Shown piece after piece: positions 8,082-16,859 of a stretch of DNA of 64,000 bases (positions are counted from its first letter, which is position 1; the number at the start of each line of letters is the position of its first letter). Source of the DNA: CASFRF01 sp031549345 (GTDB taxonomy: Bacteria > Verrucomicrobiota > Lentisphaeria > Victivallales > Victivallaceae); the NCBI GenBank assembly GCA_031549345.1, contig JAVBPY010000011.1, forward strand, positions 1 through 64,000. The letters run 5' to 3'. A program made the translations under genes and the position numbers. The notes under the pieces are model-generated. The model did not search any database and had not been told where the DNA came from. It saw only the letters and a list, made by a program, of their open reading frames with translations.

Positions 8082-8564
8082 GATTCATCAACTCTTTGCG
8101 AGCATTTTTACCGTTCACGACAATGTTCAGGGATCTCCCTGACAACATACTCCATACGTTCCGCGTCTTTCCGTCCCAACCTCCTCCATTTGAAGTCATT
8201 TCATCTTCTTGTGCACAAATATTTATGCACCAATAAAAACGGGCGCCGTGCGGAACAGGCGCCTCAAGTCGTAATTCACTGCAAATACAAATGTTACAAA
8301 AATGCACAAACTTTAAAATCAAGATACAATGACGGTATACTTCTTGTTTTTTGGAGGACCGTCGTCTACAGCCTTGCGTTGTACAATTCATATAATATAT
8401 CATGACTCCCGCACAAATTCAAGTGTTTTTCAAAAGCACACATGAAAATACCCGCGTTCGTACAATACTGCAATCCGCATGAGTAAAGCTTGACGGATAC
8501 GCATAGAGGAAGTATTGTATTCCACAAAGCGCCGGAAGAAATCCGCGCATGGGAAGAACGCCTC
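8082..8564. other. Divergent intergenic region between mdh and the IclR-type gene
   Basis: AT-rich DNA that must hold both divergent promoters. A TATAAT lies at 8391-8396 without a convincing -35 box. The dyad TCAGGGA/TCCCTGA at 8127-8142 sits in the mdh leader. No gene is supported: a TTG-initiated upstream extension of the IclR gene from 8490 lacks a ribosome-binding site. Confidence 0.4.
8235..8263 (-). terminator. Terminator-like hairpin in the mdh leader
   Basis: On the minus strand GGCGCC (8263-8258) pairs with GGCGCC (8247-8242), followed after two bases by five T residues. It is about 160 bases upstream of the mdh start. It could be a leader attenuator, or could end a transcript entering from upstream. 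Confidence 0.4.
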
Positions 8565-9341
8565 ATGAAACCACCACCGGAAAACCGAGAAAAGGAAGTG
8601 CCTGTCGCCGCCGTGAAAAAGGCGTTCGACCTTCTCTCCATTCTCTTGTTCGAAGACCCGGAAGGGGAAGGAATTCCACTGCAGGAGCTGGCCGCCAAGC
8701 TGGGGATGCCGTCGAACAGTGCATTCAACACACTTAAAACCATGCGCTTTTGCGGTTACGTGGAGCAGACGCCGGAACGCCGGTACATCGCGGGCCCCAA
8801 TTGCCGCAGGATCGGGGCAAGCAATTATGTGGACAGCGATCTTTTTAAAAACCGCCTCGCCAGGGTGTTGGCCGACTATTCCGCGCGCATTCACGAAGCC
8901 CTTGTCTTCGCCGTCCTCATCGACGGACACCGCAATGTTGTTGCGCGGAGCGAAGCACAGTCGCGCGCCATTCGTATCGACAGCCGGGTTGTGGATCAAA
9001 AACAAGGCTTCTATTCACTCGCCACCGGACGGGCGATGATCGCTCTGGCCGATCCGCGCGAATACCGCCAGATTCTCCGCCGGAACGGCGATATTTTCGA
9101 CGCCTGGCCGGAGTACGAAACCGATATTCCCCTTATACGGAAACAGGGGTTCTGCGACCACTCCACCCATAAAGATATCCGCGCGGGGGCCATCGCGTTC
9201 CGCGCCGCTTCCGGCGCTCTTGCGTCGATCGGATTCCATGCGCCTCTCTACCGCTGTGCGGACAGCCAATTCCCCGGCATCGTCGCCGAGCTGCGCCTTG
9301 CCGCCGCCGAGCTCGCCAATAAATTCCATAAGGTGGAATAA
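8565..9341 (+). CDS. IclR-family transcriptional regulator
   Basis: A winged-helix domain lies near the N-terminus (about residues 10-75: AVKKAFDLLSIL, then LQELAAKLGMPSNSAFNTL, then GYVEQTPERRYIAG). A ligand-binding domain of about 170 residues follows, ending in the usual helix with AAAELANKF. Length (258 residues) suits IclR proteins. ATG at 8565 was chosen because GGAAG lies 9 bases upstream and the family needs only a short lead-in before the HTH. A TTG at 8490 is possible. IclR proteins sense small carbon compounds and usually control an adjacent gene. The Fe-S protein starting 97 bases downstream, with its own promoter, is the obvious candidate target. Confidence 0.85.
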   Translation: MKPPPENREKEVPVAAVKKAFDLLSILLFEDPEGEGIPLQELAAKLGMPSNSAFNTLKTMRFCGYVEQTPERRYIAGPNCRRIGASNYVDSDLFKNRLARVLADYSARIHEALVFAVLIDGHRNVVARSEAQSRAIRIDSRVVDQKQGFYSLATGRAMIALADPREYRQILRRNGDIFDAWPEYETDIPLIRKQGFCDHSTHKDIRAGAIAFRAASGALASIGFHAPLYRCADSQFPGIVAELRLAAAELANKFHKVE

Positions 9342-9366
9342 AGGGAAGATATACTTCCCGGATTCC

Positions 9367-9395
9367 TTGTTTTCGTCTTGTATTTCGCGTATACT
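9367..9395 (+). promoter_or_regulatory. Sigma70-like promoter for the three-module Fe-S protein
   Basis: TTGTTT (9367-9372) and TATACT (9390-9395) are separated by 17 bases and lie 44 bases before the ATG at 9439. Confidence 0.6.
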
Positions 9396-9438
9396 TTTCG
9401 TCAGCGGAAGTCGCGAAAACAAAAGACGGAGGTTTGGA

Positions 9439-11823
9439 ATGAATCGTGCGTTGACGGATTTGATTCGTGGTGAAGTTCTCGGCATGGGTATGGACATCGT
9501 CGGATTCGCCCCGGTGGAGCGCTGGAAGGATGCGCCGTATCTCCTGAGCCCCCCGGCCATTCTCCCGGAGGGGAAGACTGTGGTTGTCGCGGGAATCCAC
9601 ATTACCGATACCTGGACGGAGATGGGGGGAACCCCCGAACCGCAGGACCGTTCGCCGGGCGGCTGGCTCAGCCAAAACGAAATGATGGATCACATCTCTT
9701 TCCGCGTGGTTCGCCGCCTGAACGAAGCGGGGCACAAGGCGATTGCGGTGGTTGCGAGCAACATCTGGCGTTACCGCGAATTTGAGGGCGTTCCGAGTTT
9801 GTTCGCCCCCGATCTCTCACACATTCACGCGGCGACGGCGGCGGGACTGGCGGAGATCGGCTGGAGCGGACTTGCCATTACGCCGGAATTCGGGAGCCGC
9901 GTCCGTTTTTTCTCGGTGGTTACCGATGCGATTCTAGTCCCGACTCCCATGTACGACGGGCCGAAACTCTGCGATATGTGCGGCGAATGCGTGAAACATT
10001 GCCCCTCCATGGCATTGCGCAAGGACTTCAACGGCCCCCCGCATGTGGTCAACATCGGCGGAAAAACATACCGTTATGCGAATAAAAACATGTGGCGCTG
10101 CGCCTGGGCGGAACACTTTAACCTCGATTTGAACTCCAAAACACTGCACAATGATCACATCGACGAAACGGACATCCTCCGCGAATTGGAAACCGCCGGA
10201 GTCCGCGGCCACGAACGCGGCGTCTGCCAGAAAGTTTGCGTCCCGCCGCACCTGCGCAGCAACAAGCCGAGCTTCGGCCGCCCCGATCTCTTGATTTCCC
10301 AAAACCGCGTCAACCGCAAATATCCCGACAGCATGCCGACGCTTCGTAAACTCCGCGACGACTTGATCGCCAAAGCCGTCGAATTCGGGGTGGAAATCTC
10401 CGCTGTGGCCGCGATTCAGCCGGGTACCCCCGGCGGACGTTTGGCGGAAACGGACGCGCCCGGCATGCGCACTGTCCTTGCCTTCGCCTTCCGCGTCCCG
10501 GAATATCTCTACGAGAATCCCCTCCCCAACGCCATTCGCGACAGCGAGTCGTTCTATTACTACCGCATGCAGTTCAACATGATCCGCCTGGGACGAATGC
10601 TGGAGGATTGCGGCTATGCCGCCGCCGTCTACGCATTCCCCAACCGTATCCGCTGCACGGCCGAAGCGGATCTGGCTTCACACACCGGACTCGGCACGAT
10701 GCGCGACGGACGCCTTGTCACGCCGGAGTTCGGCACGAACGTCATGCTCGGCTGCATCACGACCGATGCGTTGCTCGATCCCACGCCGGAGTGCGCCGGA
10801 ACACCGGAAACGCCGCGGCTTGCACGTCTTTCCGGAAAGAACCTGCGCGCGGAACTCAAACAAATCGCCCGGCAAAATCTTATGACCCTCTTCGGCGTCG
10901 CCCCGGCTTCACGCATTGACACCATCGCCGACCAGTTGAAAAACATTGTCAACGAAAACGAACTTGCGGAGGCCGTTGTGGACGGAAATCGCAAGCTTTC
11001 CTACCACGGAGAGTTCATTCCGGAGGTGGTGAATGACAAGACCCGCCTTCTGCGCCCCTCCGATTATCTGCCGGGGGCGAAAAATGTTATCGTGATCGGA
11101 ACGTATTTTTCCGACGAAGTCGTCCGAAACCTCGCGTTGCCGGAAAGTCAGCAGATCGGCTGCTACGGATTCATGGGCTTCCAGATTCCGTATGAAATAC
11201 ACTTCGCGGCACTCGAAGTGGCGGAATGCCTCCAGAAAATGGGGTATAAAATCCGCATCATCGACAACCTCCTCGGTGTCGGCTCCCGCCTCGGCTCCGC
11301 GCGCGGCCCCGTGGCCGATATGCGTTGCGGCTCCCTGGAAGCGGTCGCCGCCGGATTGGGCGAATTGGGCGAACACGGCGCACTCCTGACCGAGGACCAC
11401 GGTCCGCACCAGCGCGTTATCTGCATTGTTACCGACGCGGAGCTGCCAAGCGACGCAATCCAGGCAGCAGCGCACTGCACGCACTGCCATTCGTGCGCGG
11501 CGAAGTGCACCGTCGGCGCGCTCGAACAGCGTTTCGCCGCGTTGCATGTGGAGGGTATGGAGATCGCGTACCCGCTGATTCCACGCCATCGGTGCGATTG
11601 GGCCAAACGCTACAGCCTTACGCCGGAGGAAGGCCCCGGCCTCCTCGGCAACATCACCGATGCAAAGATTCCCGAGGGGACTGTTTCCATTCAGGACATT
11701 GCCGTCGGGTGTTCGCGCAAGGACTCCATCATGAAGAGCCGCACGTGTGTTTTCGAATCCTGCCTCCGCTTCTGTCCGGCGGGTAAGGGTGCGGATCAGC
11801 GGAGCGCGCCTTCCGGCAAGTAA
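9439..11823 (+). CDS. Three-module QueG-like 4Fe-4S protein
   Basis: ATG at 9439 follows GGAGG by 6 bases. The 794-residue protein repeats one module three times. Module 1 (about 1-290) has the GMDIVGFAPVERW start and a CxxCxxCxxxCP cluster site (CDMCGECVKHCP). Module 2 (about 300-480) has the same fold signature, ending PEFGTNVMLGCITTDALLDPTP, but no cluster cysteines. Module 3 (about 480-790) has CTHCHSCAAKC plus a late cysteine-rich tail (CVFESCLRFCP). Epoxyqueuosine reductase QueG and reductive dehalogenases use such modules with cobalamin. Their substrate residues cannot be checked here, so the reaction is unknown. It is probably cytoplasmic (no signal peptide), with the IclR gene upstream as possible regulator. 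Confidence 0.75.
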   Translation: MNRALTDLIRGEVLGMGMDIVGFAPVERWKDAPYLLSPPAILPEGKTVVVAGIHITDTWTEMGGTPEPQDRSPGGWLSQNEMMDHISFRVVRRLNEAGHKAIAVVASNIWRYREFEGVPSLFAPDLSHIHAATAAGLAEIGWSGLAITPEFGSRVRFFSVVTDAILVPTPMYDGPKLCDMCGECVKHCPSMALRKDFNGPPHVVNIGGKTYRYANKNMWRCAWAEHFNLDLNSKTLHNDHIDETDILRELETAGVRGHERGVCQKVCVPPHLRSNKPSFGRPDLLISQNRVNRKYPDSMPTLRKLRDDLIAKAVEFGVEISAVAAIQPGTPGGRLAETDAPGMRTVLAFAFRVPEYLYENPLPNAIRDSESFYYYRMQFNMIRLGRMLEDCGYAAAVYAFPNRIRCTAEADLASHTGLGTMRDGRLVTPEFGTNVMLGCITTDALLDPTPECAGTPETPRLARLSGKNLRAELKQIARQNLMTLFGVAPASRIDTIADQLKNIVNENELAEAVVDGNRKLSYHGEFIPEVVNDKTRLLRPSDYLPGAKNVIVIGTYFSDEVVRNLALPESQQIGCYGFMGFQIPYEIHFAALEVAECLQKMGYKIRIIDNLLGVGSRLGSARGPVADMRCGSLEAVAAGLGELGEHGALLTEDHGPHQRVICIVTDAELPSDAIQAAAHCTHCHSCAAKCTVGALEQRFAALHVEGMEIAYPLIPRHRCDWAKRYSLTPEEGPGLLGNITDAKIPEGTVSIQDIAVGCSRKDSIMKSRTCVFESCLRFCPAGKGADQRSAPSGK

Positions 11824-12185
11824 TCTTTGTAGCGGCGGATGGAGTGCAAAAACACCCGTCCGCAACACAAGGCGATCAATTCGAAGCGGCAGCGCGGTTC
11901 CGCCGGAAGACGGCGGAGATACCACCGCGCCGCCATCAAATTGCGGCGGCATTGGCGCGGGGAAAGATTATCCTCCGCCGTGTACGTCGCATGGGGGGTG
12001 CGGGTTTTAACCTCGACGAACACCAATGTTGCGCCGTCGCGGGCGACAATGTCAAGCTCTCCGGCCGCACAACGATAGTTGCGGCAAAGAATCTCCATAC
12101 CAAGCGACCGCAAGAGGCGCACCGCGATTTGTTCGCCCCGCCGCCCCAGCCGTATATGCGCGGCGCGGCGCCGTCGGAAGTTCAC
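11796..12185 (-). CDS. yraN: YraN/UPF0102 family nuclease-like protein
   Basis: This small cytoplasmic protein (129 residues) has the family layout: an N-terminal GRRGEQIAVRLLRSLG helix, then the restriction-endonuclease-like core GELDIVARDGATLVFVEVKTR (E, D and ExK residues). YraN proteins are often found with rnhB and are thought to act on DNA, but the activity is uncertain. The start overlaps the ispD stop as ATGA, so it is the last gene of the operon. Its 3' end overlaps the convergent Fe-S gene by 28 bases. Confidence 0.88.
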   Translation of the reverse strand: MNFRRRRAAHIRLGRRGEQIAVRLLRSLGMEILCRNYRCAAGELDIVARDGATLVFVEVKTRTPHATYTAEDNLSPRQCRRNLMAARWYLRRLPAEPRCRFELIALCCGRVFLHSIRRYKDYLPEGALR

Positions 12186-12847
12186 AATGCCTGCTCCAGC
12201 AAAGGGAAATCGGCCGGGTACGTCAATTTCCGGTTATCGTCCGTGTGCGGAACAACCGCGACCGGATGCCCGGAGTATTCCATGACCGCCGCGTCGTCGG
12301 TGAAGTTCCGGCCCGCCGCCGCAAGATACGCCGCGCGGAGCGTGGCAAGGTGAAAGACCTGCGGCGTTTCCACCGCAAACAACCGTTCCCGGTCCACGGT
12401 GGCGACAATCAAGCCGTTTTCATCCACCCGTTTCAAGGTGTTGATCTGGGGCGCACCCGGAATGGCCGCGCCGGTTTCCCGCGCCCGCGCAAGACACTTC
12501 AGAAGCAATTCCGAAGTAGCCAACGGCCGCGCCGCATCGTGAATGGCGACGTATTCGATTCCCTCCGGGAGGGCGGCAAGCGCATTGCGCACCGAGTCGC
12601 TCCGCTCGCTCCCTCCCGCAACCAGAAGCACCGGAAGTTCCGGACAATGGACCTTCAGCGCCTGTTCAAAAAGATGCATTTCCGATTCCGGCGCAGCGAG
12701 AATCCGCACGGCCGCATGGGGACCGAGGCGGAGAAAAGAGTGAATAAAGACCGGCCGGCCGGCCAAATCCAAAAGGAGCTTATTTCCCCCTCCGTAGCGC
12801 CGCGCGGAACCTCCGGCGGCGACCAGAAGACCGAGGTCTTTCATCAT
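12182..12847 (-). CDS. ispD: 2-C-methyl-D-erythritol 4-phosphate cytidylyltransferase
   Basis: IspD attaches CMP to MEP in the non-mevalonate isoprenoid pathway. The N-terminal nucleotide-binding loop (LGLLVAAGGSARRYGGGNK), the IHDAARP motif (about residue 105) and a late FTDDAAVMEYSG segment are all in place, and the length (221 residues) is normal. The start overlaps the speD stop: ATG at 12847 forms ATGA and a second ATG lies at 12844. I discarded the longer upstream extension because it lies inside speD. Translational coupling with speD and yraN is likely. Confidence 0.93.
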   Translation of the reverse strand: MMKDLGLLVAAGGSARRYGGGNKLLLDLAGRPVFIHSFLRLGPHAAVRILAAPESEMHLFEQALKVHCPELPVLLVAGGSERSDSVRNALAALPEGIEYVAIHDAARPLATSELLLKCLARARETGAAIPGAPQINTLKRVDENGLIVATVDRERLFAVETPQVFHLATLRAAYLAAAGRNFTDDAAVMEYSGHPVAVVPHTDDNRKLTYPADFPLLEQAL

Positions 12848-13629
12848 TTTCGCAACGCGACCTGCAGACGGTAGCCGGCGGCGCCGAACCAACGGAGCAC
12901 AGCTTCCGCAAAGGCGCGCGGATCGAGCATTGCCGGCGAGAAAACATCCACGTGCGCGCGGTTGTGCGGCGCATCCAACGTCAACACCGCCCAGCCGCCG
13001 CCGTCAAAAACACGGAAAGCGGGAGCGCCCGGAACGGCATGCGCGGATTTCAGCCCGAAATTCTCCCAGAAAAGGTTGTCGTCCGGAAAGGCTTTCGCCG
13101 CCGGAACGCCGATCAGGTCCACGGCGCAGGATATGCCGCACGCTTCGATCTGCCGGAAACGATCCTGCCAGGAAAGGGGAATTCTGCGCGCGGACGCATC
13201 GTCGTACACAGGGACAACCCGCTCCAAACCGTTGTTGCCGAGGATGCCGCGGTGGAGCTCGCCGGAAACGATCACCGAACGCGAACGCATTCCCGCACCG
13301 AGTTCGCGGATGGCGCTTTCGAAATCGATCGTCGCGCCACAGGTGAAAAGGTCCACCGCCGCATACTCATGCTCCGGCCAGGCATGTACCGCGAAGTGCG
13401 ATTCGGAGATGATGACAACGCCGCTCACCCCCTGCGGGACAAACGCATGGAAGAAACTCTTGACCACCGTGGCGCCGGAAACAGCCGCCGCGCGGAGGAA
13501 AAGACGCTCCATCGCCGCGGTATCCAGCAGAACTTCCGCGTCGCAATCGTAAAACTCAACGGTCTGCTGGCGACCGAGGGCGACCTGGTTGGCATCGGCC
13601 GCAAGCGGTTTCGGATTCACAAGATTCAA
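12844..13629 (-). CDS. speD: S-adenosylmethionine decarboxylase proenzyme with a second, degenerate SpeD-like half
   Basis: SpeD makes decarboxylated SAM for polyamine synthesis through a pyruvoyl group formed by self-cleavage. The N-terminal half (residues 20-125) has the cleavage site ISESH (Ser77), a His at 82 and Cys97 in VDLFTCG, all at the usual spacing. The family is normally about 120-140 residues, but this protein has 261. The C-terminal half (about 165-260) repeats the pattern, with AHVDVFSPAMLDPRAFAEAV echoing the first half's VDLFTCG segment, but lacks the Glu-Ser-His site and the Cys. It looks like an internal duplication acting as a structural partner. SpeD homologues that decarboxylate arginine or ornithine are known, so the substrate is not certain. 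No speE is in view. Confidence 0.85.
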   Translation of the reverse strand: MNLVNPKPLAADANQVALGRQQTVEFYDCDAEVLLDTAAMERLFLRAAAVSGATVVKSFFHAFVPQGVSGVVIISESHFAVHAWPEHEYAAVDLFTCGATIDFESAIRELGAGMRSRSVIVSGELHRGILGNNGLERVVPVYDDASARRIPLSWQDRFRQIEACGISCAVDLIGVPAAKAFPDDNLFWENFGLKSAHAVPGAPAFRVFDGGGWAVLTLDAPHNRAHVDVFSPAMLDPRAFAEAVLRWFGAAGYRLQVALRK

Positions 13630-15236
13630 CGCAACGACTCCGACATGCGAACATTCTGCTGAAGGTATTCACTCAGCGCCATCTGCGCCATCTGCTCTTT
13701 GTGGCTACGGGCACGGAGCTTCCAGACTTCGCTGTCCTTGGCGAAGGTCGCCGGGTCGGCGGGAGTACGCTTCACCATCAGAACAAGAACTGCGCCATCG
13801 CCCGCGGCCATGGGCGCGGAAACGCCGTTCACCGGCAAATCTTCAATGGGCATGGCCATGCCGGGCTGCATCGTCTGCTCGGGGATGGTTTCCATTTTAC
13901 AGTCTTTCATGGCATCGAAAGCTTTGGCACGCGCGGCGCCGTCGAGGATGGCGTTGAGCTTCGCGTACTGTTCCTCCGCGGCTTTCGCCGCCATTTTGGC
14001 GCCGGTTTCACGCACATAATCATCGTTCACCTGCTTTTTCACCTCGTCAAACGCGGCCGGGCGCGCGGGAACAAAGGAGGTGGCGAACCCCACATAGGCC
14101 GCATCCTGGCCGCGCACGGCGTGCGACACAGGGAAGCGCGGATCCACCTGGGCGAGCTGACGCACCAATTCCGGCTCCGCAATGGTTCCTGCTTTTTCAT
14201 CGGTGGCGTTGAAATTCCCGGTGGAGATCAGCTTGAGCTTCGCAGCGGCGGCAAGAGCGCGAAACTCGTTCGCTTTGTCGAGTTTTGTGTCGGCGATTTT
14301 GTCGTACGCGCCACGGGCGAAAAGCTGCGCTTTGCGGTAGGCAAGCTCACGCACCTTGTTGGCGGTGAACTGCTTGGCGACCTCTGCCTTGACCGCGTCG
14401 TACGACTTGGGCGCTTCGCCGTCTTTGCCGAACAAGGTCTGGTTGCGGTCGAAGTAATTTTTCAGGGCAGTCGGCGTGGCTTCGGCGGCAGCCTCGCGGA
14501 GGAGCGCGGCATCGTCGAACGGAAAGCGCACAACCTGCGCCTGGAGCTGAATCGGGATCTGGTAGTTCCGCTGGCGTTCCTTGAAAAAGGCGTTCAACTC
14601 TTCGTTCGACGGCTTGATTTTCGCGCGGAAATTTTCCGCCTGGAACGCGGCGGTTTTGAAGAGCATTTTTTCATTGAACTGCATGTAGAATTTTTCCGCC
14701 TCGTCCTGGGTTACGAAGACCGAGCCACGCACCTCTTCCCCCATTTTATTGAGAATCACAAGGTCGCGCAACGCCTCTTCGGCAAGTTCCTGCGTCGCGC
14801 CGATGCGGGAAAGGTTGCTCATCGCCTGCGTGTAGCGTTCTTTGGAGAAATCGCCGTACGTGCCGTCCGGCCCCATGCGGAAAGCGGGGAGCATGCGGAT
14901 GAGTTCGACGACTTCGCCGGGCGTTGCGGTGATGCCGCGTTTTTTCGCAAGCTCAAGCTGTGCGTAAACGAAAACCGCCTCTTCGGGGCGGACTTCACGC
15001 GGGAATGTCAACATTCCCAATACCCGGAGTTTTTCCATGCTTTTGCGCAGATCCTTGACGGACATTCCTTTGCCGAACACCGTCGCCACCGCGTCCCCGC
15101 CGGAGATCAGGCCGCTGATGCCGAACTTTCCGGGGGTAAGGAACCCGAGGAAGGAGACGATAATGACCACCGTGAAAATCGCAAACACCCAGCGGCCGTG
15201 CCGCATGAACACCGAATTAATCGCTCGAATCGCCAT
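13626..15236 (-). CDS. SurA/PpiD-like periplasmic chaperone
   Basis: The 536-residue protein begins with a membrane anchor (about residues 13-34, FAIFTVVIIVSFLGFLTPG). A SurA-N/PpiD-type helical region follows (about 55-230), and then long Ala/Lys/Glu-rich helical stretches to the end. I do not see a clear parvulin PPIase domain, so it may act as a chaperone for outer-membrane or secreted proteins without isomerase activity. It leads an operon with speD (ATGA overlap), ispD and yraN. A good promoter precedes it. Confidence 0.75.
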   Translation of the reverse strand: MAIRAINSVFMRHGRWVFAIFTVVIIVSFLGFLTPGKFGISGLISGGDAVATVFGKGMSVKDLRKSMEKLRVLGMLTFPREVRPEEAVFVYAQLELAKKRGITATPGEVVELIRMLPAFRMGPDGTYGDFSKERYTQAMSNLSRIGATQELAEEALRDLVILNKMGEEVRGSVFVTQDEAEKFYMQFNEKMLFKTAAFQAENFRAKIKPSNEELNAFFKERQRNYQIPIQLQAQVVRFPFDDAALLREAAAEATPTALKNYFDRNQTLFGKDGEAPKSYDAVKAEVAKQFTANKVRELAYRKAQLFARGAYDKIADTKLDKANEFRALAAAAKLKLISTGNFNATDEKAGTIAEPELVRQLAQVDPRFPVSHAVRGQDAAYVGFATSFVPARPAAFDEVKKQVNDDYVRETGAKMAAKAAEEQYAKLNAILDGAARAKAFDAMKDCKMETIPEQTMQPGMAMPIEDLPVNGVSAPMAAGDGAVLVLMVKRTPADPATFAKDSEVWKLRARSHKEQMAQMALSEYLQQNVRMSESLR

Positions 15237-15291
15237 TTTGCTGTTTCGCTTTCCTGTATTTTCCGTTTAAGAGAGCAACGTCTTTTCGTTT

Positions 15292-15319
15292 AAGATACGA
15301 CATTTTCCTTTTTTCGCAA
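15292..15319 (-). promoter_or_regulatory. Promoter of the SurA/PpiD-speD-ispD-yraN operon
   Basis: On the minus strand TTGCGA (15319-15314) and TATCTT (15297-15292) are separated by 16 bases, 56 bases before the ATG. Confidence 0.6.
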
Positions 15320-15361
15320 GTGAAGAAACAAAAAAAGTCGCGCATTTGTAGGACCGCGTCC

Positions 15362-15390
15362 TTGCAAAGGAGACCTTCTTCCGGTATAGT
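15362..15390 (+). promoter_or_regulatory. Promoter of metY
   Basis: TTGCAA (15362-15367) and TATAGT (15385-15390) with a 17-base spacer, 30 bases upstream of the chosen ATG. Confidence 0.7.
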
Positions 15391-15419
15391 AGTAAAATTT
15401 ACGAATGGGAGGAACGATT

Positions 15420-16697
15420 ATGAACGATCTTGAATGGACATTTGAAACACTCGCCGTACAAGCCGGCTATCACCCCGGCGACGGCGATCCGCGCATCCAG
15501 CCCATCGTGCAGAGTACCACGTACAAGTACGACAACGCCCAGAGCGTCGGCGACCTTTTCGCCCTTAAAAAGGCCGGATTCTTTTACACCAGACTTGCGA
15601 ACCCGACCGTCGCGGCGTTCGAAGAAAAAATTGCGCGCCTCGAGGGCGGCGTGGCCTCCGTCGCCACCTCCTCCGGGCAGACAGCCAACGCGCTGGCCAT
15701 CATGAACGTCGCCCAGGCGGGGGATCATTTTATCGCACTTTCCAGCTTGTACGGCGGAACGGCCACACTGTTCGGCCATACGCTGCGCAAGTTCGGCATT
15801 GAATGCACCTTTGTGCCGCCGAACGCGGGGGAAGCCGGTTTCCGCGCCGCGATCCGCCCGAACACGAAGGCGATTTTCGCCGAATCGCTTGCAAATCCCG
15901 CGCTGGTCGTCGCCGATTTCGAGCTTCTTGCCCGCGTCGCCCACGAGAACGGACTTCCGTTGATTGTGGACAACACTTTCCCCACGCCGGCGCTCTGCCG
16001 TCCGTTTGAATTCGGCGCGGACATTGTAACGCACTCTTCGACCAAATACCTCGATGGCCACGCGACAAGCGTCGGCGGCGTCATCGTCGAAAAAGGAACG
16101 TTCAACTGGGAACAAAACAACCGCTTCCCCGGACTGACCGAGCCGGACCCGACCTACCACGGATTGGTCTACAGCCGCGATTTCGCCGCTTCGCCGTTCT
16201 CCGTGAAACTCCGTGTGCAATTGATCCGCGATCTCGGCGTACCGATGGCGCCGTTCAACGCATTCCTGACCAATCTCGGGTGTGAAACTCTCCCGCTGCG
16301 CATGGAGCGTCATTGTTCGAACGCGCTGGAGCTCGCCCGTTTCCTCGAAACGCACCCCGCCGTCGCCTGGGTGAACTACCCGGGGTTGGAATCGAGTCCG
16401 GAGTATGCGCGCGCCAAGCGCTACCTCAAAGGATCGAGCGGCGTACTTTGTTTCGGCGTCAAGGGCGGACTTGAAGCGGGCGAGAAGGTGATGAACGCCC
16501 TCCGGCTTGCGGCCATCGCGGTTCATGTGGCGGATTTGCGGACATGCGTCCTGCACCCGGCCAGCATGACACACCGGCAACTCACGGAGGCGGAACAACT
16601 TGCAGCGGGTGTATCGCCCGACCTGATCCGCGTTTCCGTCGGCTTGGAAAACATCGAAGACCTGAGGAAGGACTTCGATCAGGCACTGCAAAAATAA
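15420..16697 (+). CDS. metY: O-acetylhomoserine sulfhydrylase (Cys/Met metabolism PLP enzyme)
   Basis: This cytoplasmic PLP enzyme combines O-acetylhomoserine with sulfide to give homocysteine. Family signatures include FYTRLANPT, the phosphate-binding SSGQTANALA, VDNTFPTP and the PLP-lysine block THSSTKYLDGH (about residue 205). The insert with NNRFPGLTEPDPTYHGL and the 425-residue length point to MetY rather than MetB or MetC. ATG at 15420 was chosen because GGGAGG lies 8 bases upstream. The earlier ATG at 15405 overlaps that ribosome-binding site. It stands alone behind its own promoter. Confidence 0.92.
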   Translation: MNDLEWTFETLAVQAGYHPGDGDPRIQPIVQSTTYKYDNAQSVGDLFALKKAGFFYTRLANPTVAAFEEKIARLEGGVASVATSSGQTANALAIMNVAQAGDHFIALSSLYGGTATLFGHTLRKFGIECTFVPPNAGEAGFRAAIRPNTKAIFAESLANPALVVADFELLARVAHENGLPLIVDNTFPTPALCRPFEFGADIVTHSSTKYLDGHATSVGGVIVEKGTFNWEQNNRFPGLTEPDPTYHGLVYSRDFAASPFSVKLRVQLIRDLGVPMAPFNAFLTNLGCETLPLRMERHCSNALELARFLETHPAVAWVNYPGLESSPEYARAKRYLKGSSGVLCFGVKGGLEAGEKVMNALRLAAIAVHVADLRTCVLHPASMTHRQLTEAEQLAAGVSPDLIRVSVGLENIEDLRKDFDQALQK

Positions 16698-16708
16698 TAG
16701 GAAAAAAA

Positions 16709-16737
16709 CGTTTCGTCTCTTGTAAAAAGACGAAACG
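16709..16737. repeat. Perfect inverted repeat after metY
   Basis: CGTTTCGTCT (16709-16718) and AGACGAAACG (16728-16737) form a 10-bp stem with a 9-base loop. No T-run follows on the plus strand, but an A-run precedes it. It overlaps the -35 region of the promoter for the next gene, so it may end metY messages, bind a regulator, or both. Confidence 0.7.
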
Positions 16738-16747
16738 GGTGTATAAT
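16720..16747 (+). promoter_or_regulatory. Promoter of the first PLPG-anchored protein
   Basis: TTGTAA (16720-16725) and TATAAT (16742-16747) with a 16-base spacer. The -35 box lies in the loop of the 16709-16737 inverted repeat. Confidence 0.6.
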
Positions 16748-16859
16748 AATAGCATTGAGTGATTCGGACGCTTCTCTGGGAGGGGAAGGTCTATTTTCGA
16801 TTCCCGGAATGTGGGAATGCGAAGAATTAAAGACCGTATAATGGGGGGAGGAAAGAAAA

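Noticed and set aside
8490..8564. TTG start for the IclR gene
   Set aside because: No ribosome-binding site, and ATG at 8565 fits the family length better.
15405..15419. metY start at 15405
   Set aside because: The ribosome-binding site GGGAGG lies inside this extension; ATG at 15420 is correctly spaced.
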